From a virus: a stretch of DNA of 36,209 nucleotides. The position numbers and the translations under genes were made by a program. This document shows, one piece after another, positions 7,778 to 14,375 of the stretch. Location of the stretch: positions 1-36,209 of the IMG/VR virus record IMGVR_UViG_3300031952_000068. One strand, 5' to 3'. How positions within the stretch are numbered: the stretch's first letter is position 1; each line of letters starts with the position of its first letter. The notes under the pieces were generated by a model. The model had not been told where the DNA came from, did no database searches, and saw only the letters and a list, made by a program, of their open reading frames with translations.

Positions 7778-8930
7778 GATTTCCAGTTTCCAATCAATTG
7801 ACGAAGTGGAGTTTGATATCTATGGTTTTACTTGTATTACTGGAATTACAAACATAGGCAAATCGAGTATCATCAGAGCCATATCTGGAGCACTAACGAA
7901 TGTTCCTGTAGGTGCCCTAGTTAGAAAAGGAGCAAAATACTGTTCAGTAACGATAGATACTAAGGATTGGGGTATCACATGGGAAAAGGGAGAACGTGGC
8001 GTAAATAGATACCACATCAGAGGGAAGGATGCTCCTCTTGACAAAGTCGGCGGCGGTCAGATTGAAGAAATATCAAATTACGGATTTAACTCCATAAAGG
8101 TTGGATCGGACCAAGTATACCCGTGGCTAGCGTCCCAATTCAAACCACTGTTCTTATTAGACCAATCCGGTCCAGCAATTACTGATTTTATTTCTGAAGT
8201 ATCCCATCTACAAGTTCTCCAAAATGCGATATCAATCAACATCAAGAGTCGCAAAAAATCATTGGATGAGGCCAAAGTCAGGACTGAAAATGTTCAAAAA
8301 TTGCAAATAAAAGAACAATCACTGGCTAAATGTGATGTCATAATCCAGATCCGGAATGAATTAGAAGAACAGGCAGCATCTATCAAAAAATATGAAGAAA
8401 GGATATCAACTGGTGAACAAATCGATGATGCATTACATCAAACGAATACTAGATTGAACCGGATTGAAGGCATCGAAAGACTTGAAATTCCAAACTCCGT
8501 ATCCACAGAAGAATATTCAACCATCATCAACATGTATAATCATTGGCTCGCCCTTGAACAAGCGGCTCGCCGAGTTATTACGCTACGTGAAGTATCATCG
8601 GTGTCCATACCATCAGACACCTCAAGCGAGGAAATCGAATCGTTGATTGCTATTGAAATACTGGCAATTCGTATTCATGAACTCAATAGGTTGGTTTCGA
8701 TATTATCCAAGCACATATCAATCCCCAGGTTCAGGGAGACCTTTCCTGAGGTTTTGAAGATGGAAAGCATACTCACCCGTCTGAATACTATCAAGGCCGA
8801 GGAAAAGGCCTTCTCGAGCCAGCTCGGGGTTATTTCTGATGAGTTGTCTGAAGTGGAAGACGAAATATCGCAAATTCCGCTCTGCCCGTCCTGTTCAAGA
8901 CCGGCAGTTCCATCCCACACTCACGCATAA
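7752..8930 (+). CDS. Rad50/SbcC-like ATPase, N-terminal half ending at the zinc hook
   Basis: This 392-residue protein opens with a Rad50/SMC N-terminal ATPase half: IRISSFQSIDEVEF, then Walker A GITNIGKS at residues 31-38. Long coiled-coil sequence follows (about 160-370). It ends in a zinc-hook-like CPSCSRP (Cys378, Cys381) only 11 residues before the stop. In Rad50, SbcC and T4 gp46 the hook lies mid-protein and a returning coil then brings the signature motif and Walker B. None of that is present here, and the downstream DNA is occupied by a gene on the other strand. It is either a dedicated short phage form or a truncated protein. The start overlaps the upstream endonuclease by 26 bases, and GGTGGG just before the ATG may be its ribosome binding site. 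Confidence 0.75.
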   Translation: MALSPIKIRISSFQSIDEVEFDIYGFTCITGITNIGKSSIIRAISGALTNVPVGALVRKGAKYCSVTIDTKDWGITWEKGERGVNRYHIRGKDAPLDKVGGGQIEEISNYGFNSIKVGSDQVYPWLASQFKPLFLLDQSGPAITDFISEVSHLQVLQNAISINIKSRKKSLDEAKVRTENVQKLQIKEQSLAKCDVIIQIRNELEEQAASIKKYEERISTGEQIDDALHQTNTRLNRIEGIERLEIPNSVSTEEYSTIINMYNHWLALEQAARRVITLREVSSVSIPSDTSSEEIESLIAIEILAIRIHELNRLVSILSKHISIPRFRETFPEVLKMESILTRLNTIKAEEKAFSSQLGVISDELSEVEDEISQIPLCPSCSRPAVPSHTHA

Positions 8931-8934
8931 TATC

Positions 8935-9417
8935 CTACTTATCGTCAGCTTTTTCGGCTGGTTCTTCAACCGGTTTCTCTTCAGCTGGTTCTTTAGGCTC
9001 TGTGTCCTTTTTGGGTTCAACTGGGCTCGCGCTTGCGCTCGCGCTCAACTCATCCTCGCTGCCACCCATGAATTTCTTGGCCAACTTGTAAACAAACCCA
9101 GACGCCCAACCAACTATAGCGCCATAGAATATTCCACCCAATCTCGTCGGAGCAAATTCGGGCCAGAAGGTTTTTTCTGCAAAAGCCCCGATCATGGCGC
9201 CAAGAACGATAGGAAAGACGTAGAGAATGATGTCATTCCACCATTCAGCAAATTTATTTGCATAGACTGCTTTGTCCGTAGTTTTGATTCGCTTTTTCAG
9301 ACTTGGAAAAATCTTTTCGACAATTAACCTAAGAACATAGACGAATACGCCAATGCTCAATGCAAAGAAAACGGTCTTCAGATTCCATAACTGCTGGAGT
9401 ACTTGATCAATATTCAT
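8935..9417 (-). CDS. Membrane protein, possible holin
   Basis: This 160-residue protein has three likely membrane segments: about 15-35 (TVFFALSIGVFVYVLRLIV), 62-82 (IILYVFPIVLGAMIGAF) and 92-112 (LGGIFYGAIVGWASGFVY). A long charged, Pro/Glu-rich tail follows (SASASASP, then repeated EEKP/EEPAEK). Three-helix topology with a short N-terminus and a charged C-terminus would fit a holin, but no lysin gene is visible nearby, so the role is a guess. It converges with the Rad50-like gene, with 4 bases between the stops. Confidence 0.7.
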   Translation of the reverse strand: MNIDQVLQQLWNLKTVFFALSIGVFVYVLRLIVEKIFPSLKKRIKTTDKAVYANKFAEWWNDIILYVFPIVLGAMIGAFAEKTFWPEFAPTRLGGIFYGAIVGWASGFVYKLAKKFMGGSEDELSASASASPVEPKKDTEPKEPAEEKPVEEPAEKADDK

Positions 9418-9435
9418 CTTGTTTCCTCTACTGAA

Positions 9436-10029
9436 TTAAGAGTTTAGTTTTTGGAATTTCCTCCTGATGAGGGCAGACACCATAGTGGATTCCTTATTTA
9501 TTTCTTCTCGAACTTCTCGTATCATATTATTATACCAGGTTTCAATCGATTTTCGGAAAGGCCAACACCAAAAATAAGATGACGATGTGAACTGTCTTAT
9601 GATATGCTCTTTGTATTCATTATTCACATATTTATCGCCCAATAATTCAAGTGCGGCTTTTGTCCCTTCTCTATATCCGGCCTTTTCGAATTTCATTCTG
9701 AAATATGCTAATCCAATCGGGAAAAATACAAATAGGTATAAAAATATATAAAGAGGGAAAGTATATTTTTTGAACTGTCTTATGTGAACAACTTCGTGTC
9801 TAATAGTTATGATTCTTGAGTTATCTGATTTAGTTTCCCACGAATCCGGAACACATATCTTCGATCCTATTGTCGTAGTATAATTATCCATGAACTCTTT
9901 TATTTGTCCGAAGCTGATGATTTTAAGTATGACGTCAATAACCTTCATCAGCCAACTATCACGTTTCCTTATGACAGCGAAAGATGGAATCTCTTCTCGG
10001 ACCTTTTCGATGTATTCATCGTAATTCAT
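9436..10029 (-). CDS. Membrane-associated HEVVH metallopeptidase-like protein
   Basis: The start is taken at the ATG at 10029 (MNYDEYIEK), giving 197 residues; a longer frame upstream overlaps the divergent gene. A zinc-protease-like RHEVVHIRQ motif lies at residues 77-85 (H78, E79, H82). A hydrophobic stretch follows at once (PLYIFLYLFVFFPIGLAYF, about 88-110), then an EKAGYREGTKAALE segment that could supply the third zinc ligand. It may be a membrane-anchored peptidase, perhaps acting in lysis or host modification, but no substrate can be read from the sequence. It is read with the membrane protein at 8935-9417. Confidence 0.65.
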   Translation of the reverse strand: MNYDEYIEKVREEIPSFAVIRKRDSWLMKVIDVILKIISFGQIKEFMDNYTTTIGSKICVPDSWETKSDNSRIITIRHEVVHIRQFKKYTFPLYIFLYLFVFFPIGLAYFRMKFEKAGYREGTKAALELLGDKYVNNEYKEHIIRQFTSSSYFWCWPFRKSIETWYNNMIREVREEINKESTMVSALIRRKFQKLNS

Positions 10030-10060
10030 ATAATAATGCAGCATTAATATTGTAATCAAT

Positions 10061-10375
10061 ATGCAACCGATTGATTGGAATTTGGTACCTGACGATGGGA
10101 CGATGATTCTATTGACTATTCCTGACTTATTAGATGATATTTCATTACAAATGGCAGATTTCAAAGATGACTATGCACTGGTTTTTAAGAAGACAGGCAG
10201 CTATTTGGGACTAACTTTATCTCGGGGGGTCAGACTGGGCAAAGGGCCGGCTAGAATGATTAATGGAATCTGGTATATAGACGAAGATCCGTATTTGCAG
10301 AAAGTATATACCGACATAGACCTCGATCCAGAACTCGTTGATCTAAAGCTAATTAAATTAAATGAAATGAAATGA
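10061..10375 (+). CDS. Hypothetical protein
   Basis: The protein has 104 residues, with ATG at 10061, and is divergent from the peptidase-like gene with 31 bases between starts. It is acidic, with no transmembrane segment or cysteine motif. Recognisable only as a compact soluble protein (DDGTMILLTIPDLLDDI; GLTLSRGVRLG). Family unknown. Confidence 0.6.
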   Translation: MQPIDWNLVPDDGTMILLTIPDLLDDISLQMADFKDDYALVFKKTGSYLGLTLSRGVRLGKGPARMINGIWYIDEDPYLQKVYTDIDLDPELVDLKLIKLNEMK

Positions 10376-10444
10376 AGTTATGATGTCTTAATATATCAAG
10401 AGTTTAATTAAAAAGCGTGATGTTAAACTACACGAGGTGAACTC

Positions 10445-10458
10445 TGTCATGAATGACA
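10445..10458. repeat. Short inverted repeat TGTCATGAATGACA
   Basis: A 6-2-6 inverted repeat lies just upstream of the speD-like gene, inside the possible leader ORF. The two-base centre is too short for a hairpin loop, so if it functions it would be as a protein-binding site. It could also be chance. Confidence 0.25.
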
Positions 10459-10469
10459 TCGGAGGGTGA
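10449..10469 (+). CDS. Possible six-codon leader ORF (MNDIGG) before the speD-like gene
   Basis: ATG at 10449 is preceded by GAGGTGA (10434-10440), 8 bases away. The frame reads MNDIGG and stops at TGA 10467-10469, one base before the ATG of the speD-like gene. Its last codons are the ribosome binding site of that gene (GGAGGGTGA), so translating it would affect access to that site. This is a reading of the sequence only; a functional leader is unproven. Confidence 0.3.
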   Translation: MNDIGG

Positions 10470-10470
10470 A

Positions 10471-10854
10471 ATGGCTGATATTGATGGACTCCACTTATTA
10501 GTTGATGGACAAGTTGAAGATACTTCAGTCTTTGCCCAAGACAATATAGACCAGTTACTAAGACGTTTAGTCATCGACTTAGATATGGAGTTACTTCTTG
10601 AACCTCAGTTTAAAGAAGTGGCATTGAATCCGGCAGAACTTGAGAAGGATGGGTTCTCCGATGATGGTGGCCTTTCAGCATTTTGCATGATTTCAACTAG
10701 CCACATATCAATTCATGTATGGCCATTACGAGCTGTATTTATGGCCGATATTTTTAGCTGCAAGAAGTTCGATGCTCCAAAGGCTCAAAGAACCGTCATA
10801 GAGTTCCTGCACCCAACTAGCCTAAAAATTCAGTCTATATCTCGTTCCCCGTAA
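10471..10854 (+). CDS. speD: SpeD-like pyruvoyl-dependent decarboxylase (AdoMetDC family)
   Basis: The start is taken at the ATG at 10471, 127 residues, because GGAGGGTGAA sits directly before it; an in-frame ATG at 10453 is possible. The family self-cleaves at a Ser to make a pyruvoyl cofactor and normally decarboxylates S-adenosylmethionine for spermidine synthesis. The key residues are at the same spacing as in bacterial SpeD (Ser63, His68, Cys83 in Thermotoga): Ser77 in STSHISIHVWP, His82 and Cys97. Two usually conserved acidic positions differ: the Glu before the cleavage Ser is Thr76, and the Glu after WP is Leu86. Some phage and bacterial relatives have become ornithine or arginine decarboxylases, so the substrate should not be assumed. 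No spermidine synthase is visible in the window. Confidence 0.85.
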   Translation: MADIDGLHLLVDGQVEDTSVFAQDNIDQLLRRLVIDLDMELLLEPQFKEVALNPAELEKDGFSDDGGLSAFCMISTSHISIHVWPLRAVFMADIFSCKKFDAPKAQRTVIEFLHPTSLKIQSISRSP

Positions 10855-10874
10855 ATCTATCCATTGTTCACGTA

Positions 10875-10898
10875 TTCCGGGGTATGAGAACCCCGGAA
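10875..10898 (+). promoter_or_regulatory. Hairpin enclosing a start codon
   Basis: TTCCGGGG at 10875-10882 pairs perfectly with CCCCGGAA at 10891-10898, leaving an 8-base loop TATGAGAA that contains the ATG of the next gene. No T run follows, so a simple terminator is unlikely. It may limit translation of the downstream gene. Confidence 0.55.
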
Positions 10899-11594
10899 CC
10901 AACGGAATCGATCCTACAACCGAGTCACCCGTCGTACGGATGTACTCAGGCTTGGTTCGTATTCGGTGTCTTGAACCCGGCAGGGGATATCACCAGGGTC
11001 TTGATCGTCGAAGCCAAGAACATCTGGGCTGTTCAAACGCTGGAGCGAGTGTCCAACAAGGATAACAGGGTCAATGACCACTGCGAACTCATGACCGTCG
11101 GTAGGCAGTGCGCCAGCCTTGGCACTCGCTCAGATAGAGCAGTCGAAGTGTCATATGTCGACTTCCTCATCGATATCGTCGAACCTCACCGGCTTGTCGA
11201 AGATCATTACATCGCAACGACATTCGATCGGTCCCTGACTGATGCCGATCGAGCATATGCAGCTAAAAAACTGGAAGCATTGGAGAAGCAATCCCGGGTA
11301 CCGGAGCAGGTACCGGAGCAATCTATCCCTGACCTGACCGAGGCTGAGTTGGAAGCGCTCTACGATGAAGATGCCAAGCAGCAGGCCGAGCAGTCAGCCG
11401 CACCGGTAATGAATAAGTTCCTCAGTGATCATTATTCGATTCAGACGTCGTCTACTCATCATAGAGTGACTGCGGCTCTGCTCGACTTGGGCTTCAAGAA
11501 GCAGCAAATCGGCCAAGTCATGGGTGAAATTGATGCTAGCGGAACAGTAGAGAATACAGTCAAATTGGCACTACAGCAACTCAACGTGAGGTAG
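10884..11594 (+). CDS. Protein with RuvA C-terminal/UBA-like domain
   Basis: This 236-residue protein starts at the ATG at 10884, inside the hairpin loop; no clear ribosome binding site is present. The N-terminal domain (about 1-115) is unrecognised (TQAWFVFGVLNPAGDITRVLIVEA). Residues 125-165 are charged and Glu/Gln-rich. The last 45 residues (HRVTAALLDLGFKKQQIGQV onward) have the three-helix pattern of RuvA domain III/UBA domains, with LGF/LGY at the expected turn. In RuvA this domain contacts the RuvB motor. A partner here is unknown. Confidence 0.6.
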   Translation: MRTPEPTESILQPSHPSYGCTQAWFVFGVLNPAGDITRVLIVEAKNIWAVQTLERVSNKDNRVNDHCELMTVGRQCASLGTRSDRAVEVSYVDFLIDIVEPHRLVEDHYIATTFDRSLTDADRAYAAKKLEALEKQSRVPEQVPEQSIPDLTEAELEALYDEDAKQQAEQSAAPVMNKFLSDHYSIQTSSTHHRVTAALLDLGFKKQQIGQVMGEIDASGTVENTVKLALQQLNVR

Positions 11595-11596
11595 AT

Positions 11597-11941
11597 ATGG
11601 TTTGGGTATGCTCAGCATGTGGACTCGAGAATTCCATCGACACGTTCCGGTGTAAGGAATGTGGAATGGAATACGGAAAGCATCAAAATAGTAGAATTAG
11701 CATCAAACTCCAATCCATGCGCAAGGTTGGCCAACAAGAAATCCACTATGGCATGCCAGAAGTTCATTACGATATGCCAGAGCCAATTGATATTTCCAAA
11801 ATCAATTGGGACCGTCCAGTCGAACCGGCTATTGGACAGGTATCCCCAATTAAAATGACTTTATTTCCGCTTCCGATCAAAATTGCATCATTGGTTGCCT
11901 TTGCGTGTATGATTTTTAGTATCTTATTGATGCTAGTGTAG
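11597..11941 (+). CDS. Small zinc-finger membrane protein
   Basis: This 114-residue protein opens with a RanBP2-like/zinc-ribbon module: W3, CSAC, N, CKEC in the order W-x-C-x2-C...N...C-x2-C (residues 3-25). A linker follows with two similar motifs (IHYGMPE, VHYDMPEP). The last 25 residues form a single membrane helix (IASLVAFACMIFSILLML), so the zinc module probably faces the cytoplasm. It starts 2 bases after the previous stop, with GAGG before the ATG. Function unknown. Confidence 0.7.
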   Translation: MVWVCSACGLENSIDTFRCKECGMEYGKHQNSRISIKLQSMRKVGQQEIHYGMPEVHYDMPEPIDISKINWDRPVEPAIGQVSPIKMTLFPLPIKIASLVAFACMIFSILLMLV

Positions 11942-11942
11942 T

Positions 11943-12431
11943 ATGACGACCGTAATCATAGGATATGGCCCTCTTTCGGAGGTACACCCGTATATTCCAG
12001 AATTTATAATTCTGCAAACCGACGATAATATCATTAAACTTGGACAAGATCAACAGAGAGTCAATTTAACTCCGAAGACCCTGGATGACTTGATAGCAAG
12101 CAAACAAGTGAAGTTATTTGACGGAAGTGCAGAATATTACTCAGATCAATGGATAGCTATTGAATGCGATGCACCAATTATACTGGCTAGATTCCCACTA
12201 GCTGAGAATCAAAAATGGGCAGTCGGGCGGGCTTCTAAGTTAATTGAAGAATCTTTTGCATTTAGCCACAAGGAGCCACTAAAAGCCATATCAGTCCTAC
12301 AGATTGCCGCTGGACTGTGTAAGATAGAATTGTCTAAATTAGTTCAAGCTTTAGAAGCTAAACGTAAGGATCCCTCGGAAAAATTAGAAACCATCTTGCT
12401 AAGAATCAAATCAGAACTATCGAAGAACTAG
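11943..12431 (+). CDS. Hypothetical protein
   Basis: The protein has 162 residues and starts 1 base after the previous stop, so the two are probably translated together. The N-terminal half is beta-like (FIILQTDDNIIKLGQDQQRV; QWIAIECDAPIILARF). The C-terminal half is helical and charged. No known motif. Confidence 0.65.
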   Translation: MTTVIIGYGPLSEVHPYIPEFIILQTDDNIIKLGQDQQRVNLTPKTLDDLIASKQVKLFDGSAEYYSDQWIAIECDAPIILARFPLAENQKWAVGRASKLIEESFAFSHKEPLKAISVLQIAAGLCKIELSKLVQALEAKRKDPSEKLETILLRIKSELSKN

Positions 12432-12439
12432 AGGGTGAA

Positions 12440-12499
12440 ATGAAGGTTCACGAACTCGTATCTCAATTGTCAAAATTTGATTCTTCGGTGAAGCGGTGA
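12440..12499 (+). pseudogene. Truncated gene at the left edge of the GC-rich island
   Basis: GAGGGTGAA precedes an ATG at 12440, the same style of ribosome binding site as other genes here. The reading starts MKVHELVSQLSKFD, typical of small phage proteins that go on with an acidic strand after the FD position. After about 14 codons the base composition becomes GC-rich and the frame stops within five codons. I read it as the surviving 5' end of a native gene cut by the island. Confidence 0.55.
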
Positions 12500-12597
12500 G
12501 TACCATATGTGTGTGCGCAGCAGGGCACGCTTTCGACGGCGAGAAAGGTGGTTGCCCGATGTGTGTTGATAGCAAGACGGAGCCGCGGGAGGGATAG
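12496..12597 (+). CDS. Small zinc-ribbon-like protein
   Basis: A GTG start gives 33 residues, MSTICVCAAGHAFDGEKGG followed by CPMC. The CVC-x2-GH...CPMC pattern looks like a small zinc ribbon. It overlaps the stop of the truncated gene before it and is followed 3 bases later by the next gene, in the compact style of the island. Confidence 0.5.
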   Translation: MSTICVCAAGHAFDGEKGGCPMCVDSKTEPREG

Positions 12598-12600
12598 GCG

Positions 12601-12861
12601 ATGGACGACAAGGGACGTATTCACCAGTTGACTGAGGAAGAACACGCCGCGCTGATAGCCAAAATCGAGGCCGGCTCCAAGCCGCGCATGGTTCCAGTGC
12701 CGAGCGAATCGGTGGGCAAGATCATGGCGCAGAGTCGGCACGAACTCCAGGCACTACACGGACCCGTGACATGCCCGGAGTGCGCTCGAATCGGTTTCGA
12801 CTCCTGTATGCCGATGGGTCGTGGGTGTCTATGCCCAGAGTGCGAAGAGGAGCAGCCATGA
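12601..12861 (+). CDS. Hypothetical protein with C-terminal zinc ribbon
   Basis: The protein has 86 residues with a GGAGGG ribosome binding site about 8 bases before the ATG. The N-terminal half is helical (LTEEEHAALIAKIEAG). The C-terminal half has CPEC and CLCPEC, spaced as a zinc ribbon. Strong GC bias at third codon positions supports coding. The stop overlaps the next ATG (ATGA). Confidence 0.65.
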   Translation: MDDKGRIHQLTEEEHAALIAKIEAGSKPRMVPVPSESVGKIMAQSRHELQALHGPVTCPECARIGFDSCMPMGRGCLCPECEEEQP

Positions 12862-13184
12862 GCGAGCAGAACGGAAGGACGAGTGCAGACCCACGAGAGG
12901 TAGCCGCCCTGCGCGCCGAGGTCGAGCGGCTGCGCATGAAGGCCGGGCGACTACAGGCCCGCGTCTCCGTGTTCATGCAGGCGATGGGCTGGCTCGCCCG
13001 CAACGGGCACCAGGTACGAGCCCAGCGCTGGATTGCGCGCGCCGACGAGTCTGCGGCTGACGTGCGGCCCGAGGACTTCGTTGTGGCGAAGCCATGTGCC
13101 CTCGCCACGCCCAAGGCGCCGGCCGAACTCGTCCGCCAGTCGCCGCCCGCTGCGGTGCGCGATGAGAAAGGCGGTGCGCGATGA
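12858..13184 (+). CDS. Hypothetical coiled-coil protein of the island
   Basis: The ATG at 12858 overlaps the previous stop as ATGA, giving 108 residues. A leucine-zipper-like stretch (VAALRAEVERLRMKAGRLQA) covers about residues 15-40. The C-terminal residues RQSPPAAVRDEKGGAR nearly match the end of the protein at 13384-13671. Function unknown. Confidence 0.6.
   Translation: MSEQNGRTSADPREVAALRAEVERLRMKAGRLQARVSVFMQAMGWLARNGHQVRAQRWIARADESAADVRPEDFVVAKPCALATPKAPAELVRQSPPAAVRDEKGGAR
13133..13152 (+). repeat. 20-bp direct repeat, copy 1
   Basis: CCGCCAGTCGCCGCCCGCTG is repeated exactly at 13623-13642. Both copies encode RQSPPA near the end of a gene, in the same frame. Confidence 0.85.
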
Positions 13185-13387
13185 CGCCGCCGAGCAACGA
13201 AGTCTGGCTATTCCCGACACGACCCGGTGAGCAAGAGGACAGGATGGGGCGCAAGGGGTGGACAGCCCTTTGGGTGTCGTATGGAAAGCCGCGCGCACAG
13301 TGCAGTTTCACGCAACTGGCCAAACTGCAATCGCAGACCGGGTGGTCCGGTAAGAAGGTGATCGTGCTCGACAAGGACCCAACATGA
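13181..13387 (+). CDS. Hypothetical protein of the island
   Basis: The protein has 68 residues and its ATG overlaps the previous stop as ATGA. It is basic and aromatic (GWTALWVSYGKPRAQ; SGKKVIVLDKDP). Family unknown. Its stop overlaps the next ATG. Confidence 0.55.
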   Translation: MTPPSNEVWLFPTRPGEQEDRMGRKGWTALWVSYGKPRAQCSFTQLAKLQSQTGWSGKKVIVLDKDPT

Positions 13388-13671
13388 AGACGACGGCGAA
13401 GACGCAGCGCATCGATGCCGCAATCAGAAGGCTATGCAGACGTGACGCGCGGCTCACCAAGCTGGAGCCAGAGTTGGAGCGCGCCTTCCTCGTACGCGAG
13501 GAGCTGGCCAGCCTACACAAGGCCGCCGCTTTGGTGCTGCTGAGGTATCGAAAGGAACGAAACCTAGCTACGGCCATGGCTGCGCTGGACGAAGCGGACG
13601 AGGCAGCAGGCGCCACGCTCGCCCGCCAGTCGCCGCCCGCTGTGCCGACCACGAAAGGAGCCGCAAAGTGA
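13384..13671 (+). CDS. Hypothetical helical protein of the island
   Basis: This 95-residue protein is rich in Arg, Leu and Ala and is probably all helix (LEPELERAFLVREELASLHK). It ends ARQSPPAVPTTKGAAK, like the protein at 12858-13184, and this shared tail carries an identical 20-bp DNA repeat. The stop overlaps the GTG of the next, truncated gene. Function unknown. Confidence 0.6.
   Translation: MKTTAKTQRIDAAIRRLCRRDARLTKLEPELERAFLVREELASLHKAAALVLLRYRKERNLATAMAALDEADEAAGATLARQSPPAVPTTKGAAK
13623..13642 (+). repeat. 20-bp direct repeat, copy 2
   Basis: It is identical to 13133-13152 and also lies at the 3' end of a gene. Confidence 0.85.
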
Positions 13672-13748
13672 AAGTCTACGTAGCGAGCAGTTGGAGTACT
13701 ATATTGAACATATACAGTATAAAGGCAATGAACGCTACTATTCGATGA
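13668..13748 (+). pseudogene. Truncated gene at the right edge of the island
   Basis: GTG at 13668 follows AAAGGAG (13654-13660). The frame begins MKVYVASSW, which matches the usual first residues of a phage nucleoside 2-deoxyribosyltransferase-like family, then passes into AT-rich sequence and stops after 26 codons. The composition switch falls just after TTGG at about 13694, so the gene has lost everything beyond its first nine codons. Confidence 0.6.
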
Positions 13749-13903
13749 TAACGCTTCTTGGTGTCTCCGGCCTCTAGTAACACAGCCGCTACACATATCA
13801 ACTGTGCAATCCAATAAATAACCGACTCGTATTTGAAGTTATTCTTAATATGGGTAATGGCGATTAACGTTGACATCCATACCAAAACGATCAAGTCCTT
13901 CAT
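13676..13903 (-). CDS. Small membrane protein running into the island edge
   Basis: The start is taken at the ATG at 13903 (75 residues); a TTG at 13912 would add three. It has two to three membrane helices (LIVLVWMSTLIAI; SVIYWIAQLICVAAVLL; IVAFIAFILYMFNIVL). The last few residues (LLAT) and the stop lie in the GC-rich island, so the original C-terminus was probably lost or replaced when the island joined. Function unknown. Confidence 0.55.
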   Translation of the reverse strand: MKDLIVLVWMSTLIAITHIKNNFKYESVIYWIAQLICVAAVLLEAGDTKKRYHRIVAFIAFILYMFNIVLQLLAT

Positions 13904-13908
13904 ATTTA

Positions 13909-14328
13909 TCAATTCTTTGTCATATCAGAATCTGGCTCAACATTTTTCTCAATAGAGCCAGTATTTGGGATACCAAAAAGGGTGATGAATGCCTCCTTAT
14001 TCTCGCCACTCAGGACACTAAGAAACTTCTGGGCAAGTTCCGGATTTGAACGAATTTGGCGAGCATATCTACCAATCCGCGGATTGTTGTTGAACACAAT
14101 ACGACATCTCTTACATGCGCCGTAAATCAGGTCATGATGAACTTCACTACAAAGTGAGCATTTCCCAGTATATACGGTCCCCATAGATTCCTCCGGAGGA
14201 GGAGGATTCTTGGCAAAAGACTTCTTATATTCTTGAAATAACTCCTTGGTTGCCGCCCTGCATTTTTCACATTCACCATCGGTCAGAGGACCTGTTACCC
14301 CACATTTGCATTCACCGTGTGTCGTCAT
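13909..14328 (-). CDS. Double zinc-ribbon protein
   Basis: This 139-residue protein has two cysteine modules: CKCGVTG...CEKC near the N-terminus and CSLC...CKRC around residues 57-76. Both are four-cysteine zinc-ribbon shapes. A Lys-rich, Pro-rich linker joins them and the C-terminal half is helical. It probably contacts nucleic acid or a protein partner. TATAAT lies about 10 bases upstream of its ATG on the minus strand, but too close for an ordinary leader. Function unknown. Confidence 0.7.
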   Translation of the reverse strand: MTTHGECKCGVTGPLTDGECEKCRAATKELFQEYKKSFAKNPPPPEESMGTVYTGKCSLCSEVHHDLIYGACKRCRIVFNNNPRIGRYARQIRSNPELAQKFLSVLSGENKEAFITLFGIPNTGSIEKNVEPDSDMTKN

Positions 14329-14375
14329 AATATATTATACGTGCTTATATTTTTAATTTACGCTTGAAGCGCGTT

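Larger units (their letters stand above)
12487..13694. other. GC-rich foreign island, about 1.2 kb
   Basis: The base composition changes abruptly at both ends. Line counts are 45/60 G+C at 12901-12960 and 20/60 at 13861-13920. It holds a run of small, mostly ATGA-overlapping genes and breaks a gene at each edge: MKVHELVSQLSKFD on the left and MKVYVASSW on the right. It may be a recombined segment from another phage or an assembly chimera. The exact edges are uncertain by about 15 bases. Confidence 0.8.

Noticed and set aside
8839-9327. Long open frame on the plus strand over the membrane-protein gene
   Set aside because: It is antisense to a convincing three-helix protein with a clear start and normal codon use, and its own translation has no coherent domain.
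10376-10470. A promoter or terminator in the gap before the speD-like gene
   Set aside because: AT-rich sequence is present, but I could not find a -35/-10 pair with good spacing or a stem followed by T residues.
12722-13814. Several long minus-strand frames in the GC-rich island
   Set aside because: High G+C makes stop codons rare on both strands. The plus-strand genes have overlapping ATGA junctions and ribosome binding sites, which these lack.
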